Source of the DNA: Candidatus Nitrosotenuis aquarius
GTDB lineage: Archaea > Thermoproteota > Nitrososphaeria > Nitrososphaerales > Nitrosopumilaceae
NCBI RefSeq assembly: GCF_002787055.1
Contig: NZ_CP024808.1
Coordinates: forward strand, 1-64,000
DNA: 64,000 nt
Reading direction: 5' to 3'
Position 1 is the stretch's first letter; each line of letters begins with the position of its first letter. A program made the position numbers and the translations under genes. Shown here piece by piece: positions 16,454 through 25,914 of the stretch. Under the pieces are notes generated by a model that saw nothing but the letters and a program-made list of their open reading frames with translations, did not search any database and was not told where the DNA came from.

Positions 16454-17644
16454 CTATAGGGGCAAAGTTATGGTAAATGTAGTGGGGTTGTTTGTAGCTG
16501 AAATAGTGCCCCTGTGTTGCTCTATTATGTTCTTGCAGCTGGCAAGCCCTAAACCGGTCCCTTCCTGCTTTGTTGTGACTAGCGGATCAAAGATCTTGCC
16601 CTGAACGCTGGATGATATTCCGGGGCCGGAATCTTCTACTTTGATCTCTATATTGTTCTGCTTTTTCTTGGCGCGAATGTTTACCGTGCCCTTGTTTTCG
16701 CCTATTGCTTGGATTGCATTTAGTATTATGTTGGAAAAGACGATCTGCATTTTTTGTGAATCGCACAACACAACAATGTCGTCTTTTGGGAAATTGATGG
16801 TAACATTTGTTGGAATCATTAGTGTTTGGAGTGCAGAGATGATTGTTTCGTGTAGTGAGGATGGTTGCTTTTTTACAATCGGGCTTCCCTTGACATAGTC
16901 TAGGACTCCGTCGATTTGGTGCGTCATGCGGAAAATTGATCTCTCGATCAACTCGATTCTCTTTAGTGTCACTTCGTCTAGATTTTTGTTTGTGACTTTG
17001 ATCAGCTGCGCAGTTCCCTTTACTACCGACAGTGGATTTTTCAGATCATGGGCAAGCCTTGATGCTAGCTCCCCTATTGCTGATAGTCTCTCTGCCTGGA
17101 TTAATTTTTCCGTTTTTTCTCTGACTTCGCCCTCTAGGACGGATTTTTGGCCCTTGAGGTTTTTTTCTAGGCTGTTGAATTTTTTGAGATTTTGTTCCAG
17201 CATTATCTTGAATTCATCCGAGTTTCTTCGCTCTTCTTGCAGCTGGCTTTCAAGTGCCAAAATTCGATTCTGCACCTGTTTTTCAACTATTTCTGTGATG
17301 TCTGTGATGATTTTGTCGGACTCGAATTCCTTTCCTAGGATCTCAAACTCTGTATTGTTTGTCTGAACAGGTATTGGCTTTCCAACCGGGACTAACATTC
17401 CTAGCTCCTTTTCAAAATTGGTTTGCATCTTTTTAATAGAGTCTATTTTTGATTTTTGATCTGCAATATGCTTGGTTAATGAATTGATGTACTTGTTGGC
17501 ATCGCGTATGTCGTCGCCAAGGTTTGTGAACTGTTTTTCTGTGGAATTTTGCGCAGGATCTTTTTCAAAAAATATCTCCTTGCCTTGCTTGTCAGAGGCA
17601 TCGGTCTTTTTATTATCATCTCTGCTGATGTACTTGCGATTCAA
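16454..17644 (-). CDS. cytosolic sensor histidine kinase
   Basis: 396 residues without membrane segments. Residues about 40-180 are charged and probably coiled coil. HisKA: LASRLAHDLKNPLSVVKGT with phosphoaccepting His-199. HATPase: NIILNAIQAIGENKG (N box), VEDSGPGISS (G1), FDPLVTTKQEGTGLGLAS (F and G2 boxes). No response regulator is adjacent, so it is an orphan kinase here; the nearest receiver protein is at 43066-43710. Confidence 0.9.
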   Translation of the reverse strand: MNRKYISRDDNKKTDASDKQGKEIFFEKDPAQNSTEKQFTNLGDDIRDANKYINSLTKHIADQKSKIDSIKKMQTNFEKELGMLVPVGKPIPVQTNNTEFEILGKEFESDKIITDITEIVEKQVQNRILALESQLQEERRNSDEFKIMLEQNLKKFNSLEKNLKGQKSVLEGEVREKTEKLIQAERLSAIGELASRLAHDLKNPLSVVKGTAQLIKVTNKNLDEVTLKRIELIERSIFRMTHQIDGVLDYVKGSPIVKKQPSSLHETIISALQTLMIPTNVTINFPKDDIVVLCDSQKMQIVFSNIILNAIQAIGENKGTVNIRAKKKQNNIEIKVEDSGPGISSSVQGKIFDPLVTTKQEGTGLGLASCKNIIEQHRGTISATNNPTTFTITLPL

Positions 17645-17756
17645 TAATCAAATTTCCCTGATGTGAAATTAAGGTGGGTTTTGTACGATCCGAACAAAAC
17701 ACCTTGAACTATGCTTACAAATCTTGATTTTTATTATCGCGCAAAAAACTACACCT

Positions 17757-17972
17757 GTGGACAAAGCTAAAAGTCCAATGAAGGGAATATTTCTAAGGGG
17801 CTCTATTATTGGCGCAATAATCACAGTTCCGTCGCTGGTTGCGTTTTTTGTCGCTTGGTTTGTTACCGGAGACAAGTATACCTCACTCATAGTGGGTGTG
17901 GTGGTGCACTTTATTGGAATGGGCTTTACTCTAAAACTATCAAAAAAATTATTCAAAATAAAGCAAAACTAG
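17757..17972 (+). CDS. small two-helix membrane protein
   Basis: 71 residues from GTG 17757 (VDKAKSPMKGIF). Two membrane helices, GSIIGAIITVPSLVAFFVAW and LIVGVVVHFIGMGFTL, then a basic tail (KLSKKLFKIKQN) that should lie inside. A TATA-like tttttattat about 25 bp upstream supports this start over the TTG at 17724. Function unknown. Confidence 0.62.
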   Translation: MDKAKSPMKGIFLRGSIIGAIITVPSLVAFFVAWFVTGDKYTSLIVGVVVHFIGMGFTLKLSKKLFKIKQN

Positions 17973-18009
17973 TTCAGATTTAATTATTCAAGTACAGTCA
18001 CAAAATACA

Positions 18010-18363
18010 ATGAATCTGGATAAAATAGAACGTGACTTGATTCATGAAGTCAAACTCGAGCCAATTGAGGCAAAGATCTTTTTGCTTGTGACAACCAAGG
18101 GTAAAATGTCTGCAGACAGAATCGCATCCGAACTTGGGTTGGACAGCAACACAGCACTGCAGGCGGCAAAAAAACTGGTCTCACTTGGCGGATTCATTGA
18201 CATGTCTGAGACGGAATTTGAGGCAATGCATCCAAGATTTACTGCAGTCAACATGTATCGCAAAATGTGCGCCAGAGAAAATATTGAATTTAAAAAAAAT
18301 CTCATAGTGGATAACATTGGCGTTGCCTTGGAGGTGCACTATGAGCGTGCAAGAACTAAATAG
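18010..18363 (+). CDS. TrmB-like helix-turn-helix protein
   Basis: 117 residues with a winged-helix of TrmB type: LEPIEAKIFLLVTTKGKMSA, DRIASELGLDSNTALQAAKK, LVSLGGFIDMSETEFEA. The tail resembles the start of a TrmB effector region but is short. A TATA-like taattatt lies about 25-30 bp upstream. The stop overlaps the next gene by 23 bp. Probably a DNA-binding regulator; target unknown. Confidence 0.68.
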   Translation: MNLDKIERDLIHEVKLEPIEAKIFLLVTTKGKMSADRIASELGLDSNTALQAAKKLVSLGGFIDMSETEFEAMHPRFTAVNMYRKMCARENIEFKKNLIVDNIGVALEVHYERARTK

Positions 18364-18784
18364 TGCCTTTTTGCGCCAAGAACCAATGAGTGTTGACACT
18401 GAAACCTGCAAACACGAGATCACTTACTTTGGAGTAACAAACGTAAATGTTGACTCTAGAACAATAGGCTCGGTGGATGTCTGGCGTTGCGCTTTGTGCA
18501 AAAAGAGGTTCTGCGAAGAAAAACAACTGGGAATCGACTCCATTGTGGATTATGTCGGCATGCCAAAAATAGAGCCCGATGAGAAATGGGCAGTCTTGGT
18601 GCGCAAATTATTCAAAGGAAAAGACAGGTGGAAGCTAGTCCGACTAAAGCAAAACGGCACACTCAAGGTGGAAAATCCGGACGACAAGGTAATTGAGATT
18701 CCAGTCCGGGATTTCAAAGTAGATGATCCTCATCATGTAAGCTTTCTAATCGATGATAACATCAACAAGGCAATAGAAATCTAG
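18341..18784 (+). CDS. conserved hypothetical with CxxC site
   Basis: 147 residues from the ATG at 18341 (MSVQELNSAFLRQEP). A Cys pattern with CKHEITYFGVTN and WRCALCKKRFCEEK suggests a single zinc site. The rest contains PVRDFKVDDPHHVSFLIDDN. No recognised family. It lies between an HTH gene it overlaps and a gene starting at the base after its stop, so the three are one transcript. Confidence 0.62.
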   Translation: MSVQELNSAFLRQEPMSVDTETCKHEITYFGVTNVNVDSRTIGSVDVWRCALCKKRFCEEKQLGIDSIVDYVGMPKIEPDEKWAVLVRKLFKGKDRWKLVRLKQNGTLKVENPDDKVIEIPVRDFKVDDPHHVSFLIDDNINKAIEI

Positions 18785-19078
18785 GTGCAAGGCTTGGACG
18801 TTGCGGTTCACATCAATAATGTCAAGGGCAACCAAATGGCGGCCAAAATCACAGGCACGTTTACCATAGACAACAACACATTCAAGTTTTCGGCAATTGC
18901 GTTTGGCAGAATTGGCGGGCACAACATTGGCGCAAAAATCTCCAAGGCAACCGAAAAAGCATTGCAAAAGCTAGGCTATGATTCCAACGAAGTAATTGAT
19001 GTTCTGCAAAAGAACCTAGTCTCCGGCAACATCACGCTACCTGAGGGCTTGAGCAGAGAGTCCTTTGCGGATTCCTAG
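18785..19078 (+). CDS. conserved hypothetical protein
   Basis: 97 residues from a GTG placed immediately after the previous stop. Reads as mixed alpha/beta ([40 protein letters not shown]). No known motif. Third gene of the 18010-19078 transcript; converges with mtnP, overlapping 4 bp. Function unknown. Confidence 0.58.
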   Translation: MQGLDVAVHINNVKGNQMAAKITGTFTIDNNTFKFSAIAFGRIGGHNIGAKISKATEKALQKLGYDSNEVIDVLQKNLVSGNITLPEGLSRESFADS

Positions 19079-19863
19079 AACTGGGCTTCTTCTAGGGCTT
19101 TTGCGCAGGAACATCCACGATGCTCTGGTATTGCGTCTGGAATTGATGTGAGCAGTCGCTTTGTGTTTTCTACGTTTTTGTGCAATGTCTCGATTACTTC
19201 TTTTGCGGTGACTGGCTTTTCTGCCCAGACATCATAGTCAGTGACAGTAGAAATTGACGCATAGCAGATTTGCGCCTCTCGCGCTAGCTGGCACTCTGGT
19301 ACCAATGTCATGCCAATTATGTCTGCACCAGTTGACTTGTAGAACTTTGATTCTGCCTTTGTGGAAAATCTGGGGCCTTCTATGCAGACATAGGTTGAGT
19401 TTTTGTGAACTGAAATTTTTTGCTCGCTTGCCGCATTTAGTATGGCCGATTGCAATTCCGGGCAAAACGGGTCTGCAACCGAAATGTGAATTACTTTACC
19501 TTCCTCAGAAAATGTTCCTTTGCGAGATTTTGTAAAATCAATAAACTGGTTTGGCAAAACAAAATGTCCTGGGGCAATCTCTTCTTTGAGACTTCCTACT
19601 GCGGACGGTGCAATTATTCTAGTTATTCCCATTTGCTTGAATGCCCAAATGTTTGCTCTGTAATTGATAAGGTGTGGCGGGATGGTGTGCTTTTTTCCAT
19701 GTCTTGGCATGAATGCAACTTTTTTGCCCTTGAATATGCCAACCGTAATAGAGTCAGATGGCTTGCCAAATGGCGTGTCGACTGTGATCTCTTTTGCTTC
19801 CTTTAAGAGGCCGGAATCATAAATTCCGGTTCCTCCAAAAATTCCAATGTCTGCTTGTTCCAC
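19075..19863 (-). CDS. mtnP: S-methyl-5'-thioadenosine phosphorylase
   Basis: Cleaves methylthioadenosine to adenine and methylthioribose 1-phosphate. Family motifs: [33 protein letters not shown] (phosphate site), [24 protein letters not shown] and the substrate-specificity helix [13 protein letters not shown]. 262 residues from a GTG that overlaps the apt stop by one base, so the adenine released here can be salvaged by its partner. Confidence 0.93.
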   Translation of the reverse strand: MEQADIGIFGGTGIYDSGLLKEAKEITVDTPFGKPSDSITVGIFKGKKVAFMPRHGKKHTIPPHLINYRANIWAFKQMGITRIIAPSAVGSLKEEIAPGHFVLPNQFIDFTKSRKGTFSEEGKVIHISVADPFCPELQSAILNAASEQKISVHKNSTYVCIEGPRFSTKAESKFYKSTGADIIGMTLVPECQLAREAQICYASISTVTDYDVWAEKPVTAKEVIETLHKNVENTKRLLTSIPDAIPEHRGCSCAKALEEAQF

Positions 19864-20375
19864 TAGTATCTCACCAGGGACTCTGTTCTGTATTTTGAAA
19901 TCTTTTTGATTCCACCCAATTCTGTTAGCTCCACCATGAATGCAAAGCCGGTTACTTGGCCATCAAGTCTCTCGATTAGCTCAGCTGCTGCCTTTGCGGT
20001 GCCTCCTGTGGCAAGCAAGTCATCACAAATGACTACTCGTTGGTCTTTGTTGATTGCATTTTTTTGGATCTCCATTGTTGCCTTGCCATATTCTATTGAA
20101 TATGATCTTTTGACTGTCGCACCCGGGAGCTTGCCCTGCTTTCTGATCATTATCATGCCCTTGTTGTATCGTAATGCTAGTGCGCATGCAATTGGAAATC
20201 CGCGAGACTCGATTCCTGCAAATACATCTACGTCATTTGTATGGTATCGTTTTGCAAATTCATCTATGCAATGCGACATGGCAGACGGATTTTTTAAAAT
20301 CGGGCTGATGTCTCTAAATAAAATTCCCTTCTTTGGAAAGTCTGGATATTCTGTGATGATGTTTTGAAGATTCAC
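19863..20375 (-). CDS. apt: adenine phosphoribosyltransferase
   Basis: Converts adenine plus PRPP to AMP. The PRPP loop [20 protein letters not shown] is complete; [18 protein letters not shown] and [19 protein letters not shown] are typical N-terminal blocks. 170 residues from a GTG. Forms a two-gene adenine salvage unit with mtnP. Confidence 0.93.
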   Translation of the reverse strand: MNLQNIITEYPDFPKKGILFRDISPILKNPSAMSHCIDEFAKRYHTNDVDVFAGIESRGFPIACALALRYNKGMIMIRKQGKLPGATVKRSYSIEYGKATMEIQKNAINKDQRVVICDDLLATGGTAKAAAELIERLDGQVTGFAFMVELTELGGIKKISKYRTESLVRY

Positions 20376-20417
20376 AAGTTTGTGGGTTTGGCAGAGTAAT
20401 AAAAAGGGTTTCCTGAT

Positions 20418-22559
20418 TTATTGCAGATCAAATACAGTCTCTGCAGTTTCCGTTCCAACGGTTGCCTTGATGGTGTACTTGCCTGGCTCCATTCCCTGCG
20501 GTACTGGCCACAATGTCTGGAAACCGCCTTCTTTGGTTGAGCTCATGCTCAGGTCTATTATCTTGTTGTTCTTTGAATCCGATATTGTGATGACTACTGT
20601 CTGGGTCTTTCCTCCACCAATACCTGTAATCGTCATGTAATCGCCTGCCTTGTACGGTGTGGTCTTGTCCGTTTTGATGTTGAATGTCTTTGTTGCGGTT
20701 CCAGAAACTGTGAACTTGGCATCTGCGAACTTGGCACCGCTTTTTGCTTTTATTATCCAAGGTCCTTGCTTTGCATCGCTTGGAACTCTGAATGTTCCCT
20801 CAGAGAACTTGCCTTCCTTGTCGGAGAAGATGTCTTTTTTCTTTATTATTTTGCCCTCTGGGTCTGTCATTTCTAAACTCAGAATTGCGTTTGGATTAGT
20901 AGAGCCCAAAACCAAAATGTTGTCGCCTGGGAGATACTCTGGCTTTGTTGCTTGAATTGAGATATTTCCTGTAGTTGTTTGAAGGCCCACGGAGAATACA
21001 AGACTCGCCTCAGATTGTGGGTGCTGGATCACTACGGTGTAAACTCCTGACTTGTATTCGCTTAGTACCAAATCGTGTTCTTTACTGCCGTCAAGACCTA
21101 ATGAGATGCTTTCTGTAAGTTTGACTTTGTCGCCAGGATCAATAACCAAAATGGATATTGTTGATTTGGCAGGACCATTGATTGTAAGCTTGGCAGTCTC
21201 TGATGATGCATAATTTAGCTTGTCGAATTTGGCAATAATTTGTGGGCTTGGGAGCTCGCCTAGTCCGACTCGAACTATCTCTGTTTCATCTCCCTGAGTC
21301 AAAAACACCACATAGGTTCCTTTGGTGGATGTAGCTACAGTTTGATATTCAAATGCAAATGTGCCGGACTCGTCAAGCTCTAGCAAATCCGAAAAAATTT
21401 CTTTTCCTATTGGATCGTTGATCACAACTTGGAGTGTCTGGCTAGGCTTTGCCGTTCCATTGAAGAGGAATTTTTCACCAGGATCGTATTTTGTCTTTGA
21501 TGAATCTGTTTTGATTATCTTTGTTATGGATATGCTAAGGGATTTTGTAATGGTGTTGATGCCGTCGCTGAATTCTACGTTTCTTGTGCCTAGTGGTGCA
21601 TCTAGCGGTATTACGGTTTCGTGCTGCCAGTTACCTTGTGTGTCTACTGAGACTACTGCTTGGTATTGCTTGTTGCCTTCCAAGTCTTTGCCTGTTATAG
21701 TTACAGAGCTTCCGGGCTTGCCTGTTCCTCTTGCAGTTACTGTCTGGCCTGGCTCTGCTATTGCGACATAATTGTCAACTGTGAGTTTTTTGATATTTTG
21801 CGGTGCTGCAATTTCTTCTGATTTATCGATTCTTATGCTGATTGTCTTTTTGTTTCCCTGCGAGTCAGCAAGTGACAGATCGACTCTGTCCGCCTGTATT
21901 GTAAGTGGGATCTTGGCAGTCCCAACAACACGACCGCTTTCATCGGTTTGGATGTCTTCTAACCTTTCATTGTTTATTAGGAAGTTGAGCACGGTGTTTT
22001 TTGGGAATCCCTCACCTACTATTCTGATACTGTCTCCGGTTTTTGGAGATTCTGGAATTATTTTGAATGTTGCACTTTCAATGTTTACTGGTTGTGCAGG
22101 CTTGTCTGGTTGTTGTGGTGTCTCTGGTGTTGTCGATTTTGCTTCCTGACCTGGCGTGACTTTGCCAATTGACAGCTCATTTCCAGCACTGTCAGATGTT
22201 TTCCAATTCACTCCGGGGCTTTCGATTTCTGTCTTTATTCCAAACTTGACAGACTCTCCTGGGCCCAATGGCTCCGCTGATGTGAACACTAGGACTCCTT
22301 GTGGGTTTTTTATTCCGGTCCAACCCTTTTCTGCCTTGAATGACTTGAAGGTGCCAGAATCTTTGCCGAGCCATAGCTTTACCGTATAAACTGGAGATGA
22401 ATCATTGTTTGTAAATTCCAAGAGTGTGGTTTTTTCAAAAGCTGTACTTTTTGCGCCAGTCTCTGCGCTTGCTAGGCCAGAAGCTGAAAATATGAAAACG
22501 GTAAAAATTCCTAAAATGGCAAAAACGGAATAATTCACGTGCAATCTACCTGCCTTCAC
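20418..22559 (-). CDS. large secreted protein of repeated Ig-like domains
   Basis: 713 residues from a GTG with a signal peptide (VFAILGIFTVFIFSASGLAS-AETG). After a cellulose-binding-like first domain (VKLWLGKDSGTFKSFKAEKG) and a Pro-rich linker (TTPETPQQPDKPAQPV) there are about six beta-sandwich repeats of roughly 90-100 residues, each opening with YDPGEKF, YLPGDNI or YKAGDYM-like text and containing D-P-x-G-K. This is the macroglobulin MG2/bacterial Ig pattern of surface proteins. No membrane anchor at the C-terminus, which ends TAETVFDLQ. Probably associated with the S-layer. Confidence 0.82.
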   Translation of the reverse strand: MKAGRLHVNYSVFAILGIFTVFIFSASGLASAETGAKSTAFEKTTLLEFTNNDSSPVYTVKLWLGKDSGTFKSFKAEKGWTGIKNPQGVLVFTSAEPLGPGESVKFGIKTEIESPGVNWKTSDSAGNELSIGKVTPGQEAKSTTPETPQQPDKPAQPVNIESATFKIIPESPKTGDSIRIVGEGFPKNTVLNFLINNERLEDIQTDESGRVVGTAKIPLTIQADRVDLSLADSQGNKKTISIRIDKSEEIAAPQNIKKLTVDNYVAIAEPGQTVTARGTGKPGSSVTITGKDLEGNKQYQAVVSVDTQGNWQHETVIPLDAPLGTRNVEFSDGINTITKSLSISITKIIKTDSSKTKYDPGEKFLFNGTAKPSQTLQVVINDPIGKEIFSDLLELDESGTFAFEYQTVATSTKGTYVVFLTQGDETEIVRVGLGELPSPQIIAKFDKLNYASSETAKLTINGPAKSTISILVIDPGDKVKLTESISLGLDGSKEHDLVLSEYKSGVYTVVIQHPQSEASLVFSVGLQTTTGNISIQATKPEYLPGDNILVLGSTNPNAILSLEMTDPEGKIIKKKDIFSDKEGKFSEGTFRVPSDAKQGPWIIKAKSGAKFADAKFTVSGTATKTFNIKTDKTTPYKAGDYMTITGIGGGKTQTVVITISDSKNNKIIDLSMSSTKEGGFQTLWPVPQGMEPGKYTIKATVGTETAETVFDLQ

Positions 22560-22623
22560 GAATATTGTTTATTTACTCTTTTTGAGCGTTGGTGATGACT
22601 TGTGCGTAAAATACTTTAAGCAG

Positions 22624-24711
22624 CTATCGAGGCTTGCTTCGCTGGAACTTGGTCAGGCCCACATGGGCAGTCATGTTTTGGTGCTGTCTTATCCTCTCTG
22701 CAATAAGTCTGAACAATCCTCGGAACTGGTCCTTTGTCTTGTCTGAGAGGAAATCCGCTTCTTTTAGTGCAATTTTTTCGCAAATGTATCGAGCGATTTC
22801 TTCAATGTCAAAATCGTTCCAGCCGTCGTCTCGGTGTTCGTACCAAATGTCTTTGAGGCTTTCGATTATTCCTTTTTTGTTTCTAGCCAGAACCTCTTCT
22901 CTTGTTAGGTTTCGGAATCCTTCCTTTCTTAGCTTGATTTCATATGTCTGGTTTACTGCATGCAAATAGTCTTCTGGTAGTATGAGGTCTTCTATTGACT
23001 CAATTGACTTTCCGCCCTGTTCTAGGTATATGATTTGCATGTCTGTAAACTCGTTTGCCTTGAGCTGTTCTGCTATTTTCTTTGATTCTAGGGTGTTATC
23101 TAAAATCACAAAGACATTGTGGCCGTGGTTTCTGTAGAATATGGCAAGTGGTAGCGTAGAGTTTTTGCTGTATGACGCAACAACGTTTAGCGGATTCATC
23201 GAAATATTTGGATCCTCTAGGAACTTGTCAAATGAATTCAGAAACATTGCATCTGACATTGTCTCTACTATTATGACTGGTCGAGAGTTGGTGCCAATTT
23301 CTCTGTCCACAATAGATTCTACTAGTCCTCGTGACAAGCCATACAAAATTGGGATTAGTGTGGCGTCGTCAGCATTCCAGTAATCATAGTGGATTCTGCT
23401 GAGGTGCTTTCGTTTGTCCAACTCCACTACAAGCAGGTTGCCTGGAGTGTAATCAAATATCATAAATGGCGAATGGGTTGCATATAGGACCTGGTTTGAG
23501 CCTGCCAAATTCTTGAGAAGGTCAGATATTCCCATTTGTTGTGCTGGGTGAAGGTTTCTTGCAGGCTCATCCAAAAGCAAAATTGCCTCTTTGAGCTCTG
23601 CTCGCTGTGTTTCTGCTGCAAAGTTTACAATGAATGAAAATGTCCACTTGAATCCTTCAGCTCTTCTGCTTAGAAGACCTGTGTTTGTCACGGTTCCATC
23701 CCTGTGCACATCAGATATTACGACACTCATGATGTTGCCTGGGTTGTATCGCAGATCAACATGGATTGGGTCGCCCTTCCACGCCGGATTTAGTCTGTCA
23801 GTTAATCTTCGGCTTGCAGTGTTTAGGAGCTTGATCAGCTTTGGCGGGCTGGATTTGTATTCTTCAAGTTTTTCAGTGTCCAGCTCTGCCAGATAGAACA
23901 AGTTTCGGACTGTTTCGGCCTTGTCAAATTCCTCATAACCTGCACCTTCCAGCTTTTGTGTTTCCTTGATGTATTCGTCGAGATTTATGTTGCCATAGAT
24001 TTTCTTATAGTCAGAAAAGTAGACAAATCTTGGATGCAGGTGTTCTAGGACAAAGTTCTCTAGCGCTGTTTTTTCCGTAGCTCCAACTAGTAGCTCATCG
24101 TAGGTCTTTTCTCGCTCTTGGTAGAATCTTGACCACTCTGAGAGAATGTATGGCTCATCAGCTGCAAGCATGTTCAACGAATTGTTAAAGACTGTCATTT
24201 CGCTGAGGAATGTCTCTCTGTCCTTTGGTGGAGGACCTTCGAAGAACTTGGTGTCAAACTGAATCCTAATGTGGTTTGGTATCGCGGAGATAAAGTTTAG
24301 AATTTTCTCTGTATAATTTTCCCAGGAATTTAGCGCCTTGTCTTTTTCCTCGCTTATTTTTACAGAGCCAAAGTCATACTGGATCTTCTGACTCTTGTTG
24401 GTCCTAAAGATCCTCATGGCTGTGATCTCTGGCAAGTGCGGGAATCTTTCCTTGATTAGTTTGGTTTCTTGGCCGGTTAGATGAAAGTCGCCTTCGACTA
24501 TGACTATTTCTGACTTTAGCTCCTCTGTCATTTCATCGCACAAATCCAACTCAGATACTCGCTCGTCTCGGTTTAGCAGAGTCAATGCCTGCAGAATTGT
24601 GGTCTTGCCGCTTTCGTTTCGCCCAACAAATGCTGCCAGGTCGCCAACTTTGATTTCGCCAGAATCGTGAATGCATCGATATGCACGCACTCGGAATTTT
24701 CTTAATCGCAT
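22624..24711 (-). CDS. OLD-family-like ATPase with C-terminal TOPRIM-like domain
   Basis: 695 residues. ATPase: Walker A AAFVGRNESGKTTILQAL (residues about 26-43), Walker B ILLLDEPARNLHP and the H-loop LYATHSPFM, the arrangement of RecF/OLD proteins. The C-terminal part resembles TOPRIM: VIIVETMSDAMFL supplies the Glu and HNVFVILDNTLESKKI the Asp strand, but the usual second Asp of D-x-D is replaced (D-N-T). OLD proteins are nucleases in phage defence and DNA repair. No UvrD-like partner lies next to it. Confidence 0.8.
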   Translation of the reverse strand: MRLRKFRVRAYRCIHDSGEIKVGDLAAFVGRNESGKTTILQALTLLNRDERVSELDLCDEMTEELKSEIVIVEGDFHLTGQETKLIKERFPHLPEITAMRIFRTNKSQKIQYDFGSVKISEEKDKALNSWENYTEKILNFISAIPNHIRIQFDTKFFEGPPPKDRETFLSEMTVFNNSLNMLAADEPYILSEWSRFYQEREKTYDELLVGATEKTALENFVLEHLHPRFVYFSDYKKIYGNINLDEYIKETQKLEGAGYEEFDKAETVRNLFYLAELDTEKLEEYKSSPPKLIKLLNTASRRLTDRLNPAWKGDPIHVDLRYNPGNIMSVVISDVHRDGTVTNTGLLSRRAEGFKWTFSFIVNFAAETQRAELKEAILLLDEPARNLHPAQQMGISDLLKNLAGSNQVLYATHSPFMIFDYTPGNLLVVELDKRKHLSRIHYDYWNADDATLIPILYGLSRGLVESIVDREIGTNSRPVIIVETMSDAMFLNSFDKFLEDPNISMNPLNVVASYSKNSTLPLAIFYRNHGHNVFVILDNTLESKKIAEQLKANEFTDMQIIYLEQGGKSIESIEDLILPEDYLHAVNQTYEIKLRKEGFRNLTREEVLARNKKGIIESLKDIWYEHRDDGWNDFDIEEIARYICEKIALKEADFLSDKTKDQFRGLFRLIAERIRQHQNMTAHVGLTKFQRSKPR

Positions 24712-24812
24712 CTAGCGCACATCTGGGGTGGCAACGATTTAACTTATTCGTCATTGTGATACGCACAAAAATTGCTATAGATATAAAAACACAAGATGCC
24801 AAGAAAAACTAA

Positions 24813-25247
24813 ATGGCATCAAAAGGCATCGCGATTTTCATAATTCCAATAATTTTCTCATTTGTGTATGGGGGAGCAGTCCTCGGAACGGCGCTTTCTG
24901 GACAAATGGACGCAGTGCAGACACACTCTGGTGGCGCTATTGATATTTTGGACTTGCAATCTCAGTACTCTAGTGGAGAAAAGACTAGTGTGCAAATCTC
25001 AGTTGATGACTCTGCATATGATTGCGGGGATCTGTACATTACCATTTATGATGTCTCCGGAGGACAAAAAAAGGCAGTGAAGCAGGGTGCATTCTTTGAT
25101 CAGTGTTATGGAGAATCTGGAACCCTGCCAATCAATGACAAATTTTCAGAAACAATTGACGCAGGACAATACTTGCTTGAAGTTCAATTATTTGACAAAA
25201 ACGGAGACAAGTTCCTTAGCGCATCTCAGAGATTTAGCGTACAATAA
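24813..25247 (+). CDS. secreted small beta-rich protein
   Basis: 144 residues with a signal peptide (IAIFIIPIIFSFVYGGAVLG). The mature part is beta-rich (TSVQISVDDSAYDCGDLYIT, AGQYLLEVQLFDKNGDKFLS) with two Cys that could form one disulfide (YDCGD, DQCYG). An Ig-like fold is likely. A TATA-like agatataaaa lies about 30 bp upstream. Function unknown. Confidence 0.65.
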   Translation: MASKGIAIFIIPIIFSFVYGGAVLGTALSGQMDAVQTHSGGAIDILDLQSQYSSGEKTSVQISVDDSAYDCGDLYITIYDVSGGQKKAVKQGAFFDQCYGESGTLPINDKFSETIDAGQYLLEVQLFDKNGDKFLSASQRFSVQ

Positions 25248-25284
25248 TGCGATGTTATATATTGTAAAACAAGCGTGATTCATC

Positions 25285-25914
25285 ATGGCAAAAAAGGCTG
25301 CTGAGAAAGATTCTAAGAAAGACAAGAAAAAAGAAGAAAAGAAAACCAAGCCTGCAAAGGAAGAAAAAAAGACAAAGGCGGCCAAAGAAGACAAGAAAAA
25401 AGACAAAAAAGAAAAACTGGTCAAAAAGGAAGCAAAAGAAGAAAAAAAGAAAAAGAAGGAAGAAGAGGAACCAGAAAAAACACTAGAAGAGCAACTAGAA
25501 GAAGAATTAACAGATGAGGAAATTGAGAATTTCCAAATCGATAAAGTTGACATGGAAAAGCTCACAAACCGTGTCTGTCTGTTTTTGGCAAATTATGATG
25601 ACGGCATTGTTCAAAGCGAATTATGGAAGAAATTCAAACTTACTAGCCGTGATGGCTCTAGATTGGCGCTAAAACTAGAAAGAATGGGAATCATTACCCG
25701 TGAAAAAATTCTTGAAAACAAGAGATGGACCTATGTTCTAAAAATCAAAAAGACTCCTGTCAGCACTGACTCTATTGAGAATGCACCGTGCTTGGTGTGT
25801 CCTGTAGAACAAAAATGCTCGCTTGATGGCGAAGTGAGTCCACGAACATGTCAGTGGATTGAAGAGTGGTCAATCAATGAACTCTCTAAACCAAAGAAAA
25901 AGAAAGAACAATGA
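25285..25914 (+). CDS. RPC34-like winged-helix Fe-S protein (RNA polymerase III-type subunit)
   Basis: 209 residues. A Lys/Glu-rich tail of about 75 residues leads into a winged helix (RVCLFLANYDDGIVQSELWK, SRDGSRLALKLERMGIITRE) and then a four-Cys site, CLVCPVEQKC and the later PRTC, which matches the 4Fe-4S motif of eukaryotic RPC6/hRPC39. Orthologues of RPC34 are known in Crenarchaeota and Thaumarchaeota. A TATA-like ttatatattg lies about 30 bp upstream. The stop overlaps rlmE by 4 bp. Confidence 0.8.
   Translation: MAKKAAEKDSKKDKKKEEKKTKPAKEEKKTKAAKEDKKKDKKEKLVKKEAKEEKKKKKEEEEPEKTLEEQLEEELTDEEIENFQIDKVDMEKLTNRVCLFLANYDDGIVQSELWKKFKLTSRDGSRLALKLERMGIITREKILENKRWTYVLKIKKTPVSTDSIENAPCLVCPVEQKCSLDGEVSPRTCQWIEEWSINELSKPKKKKEQ

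Noticed and set aside
21361-22389. Plus-strand frames inside the secreted Ig-like gene
   Set aside because: Opposite-strand shadows of a repeat-rich gene; the minus frame has a signal peptide and clear domain repeats.
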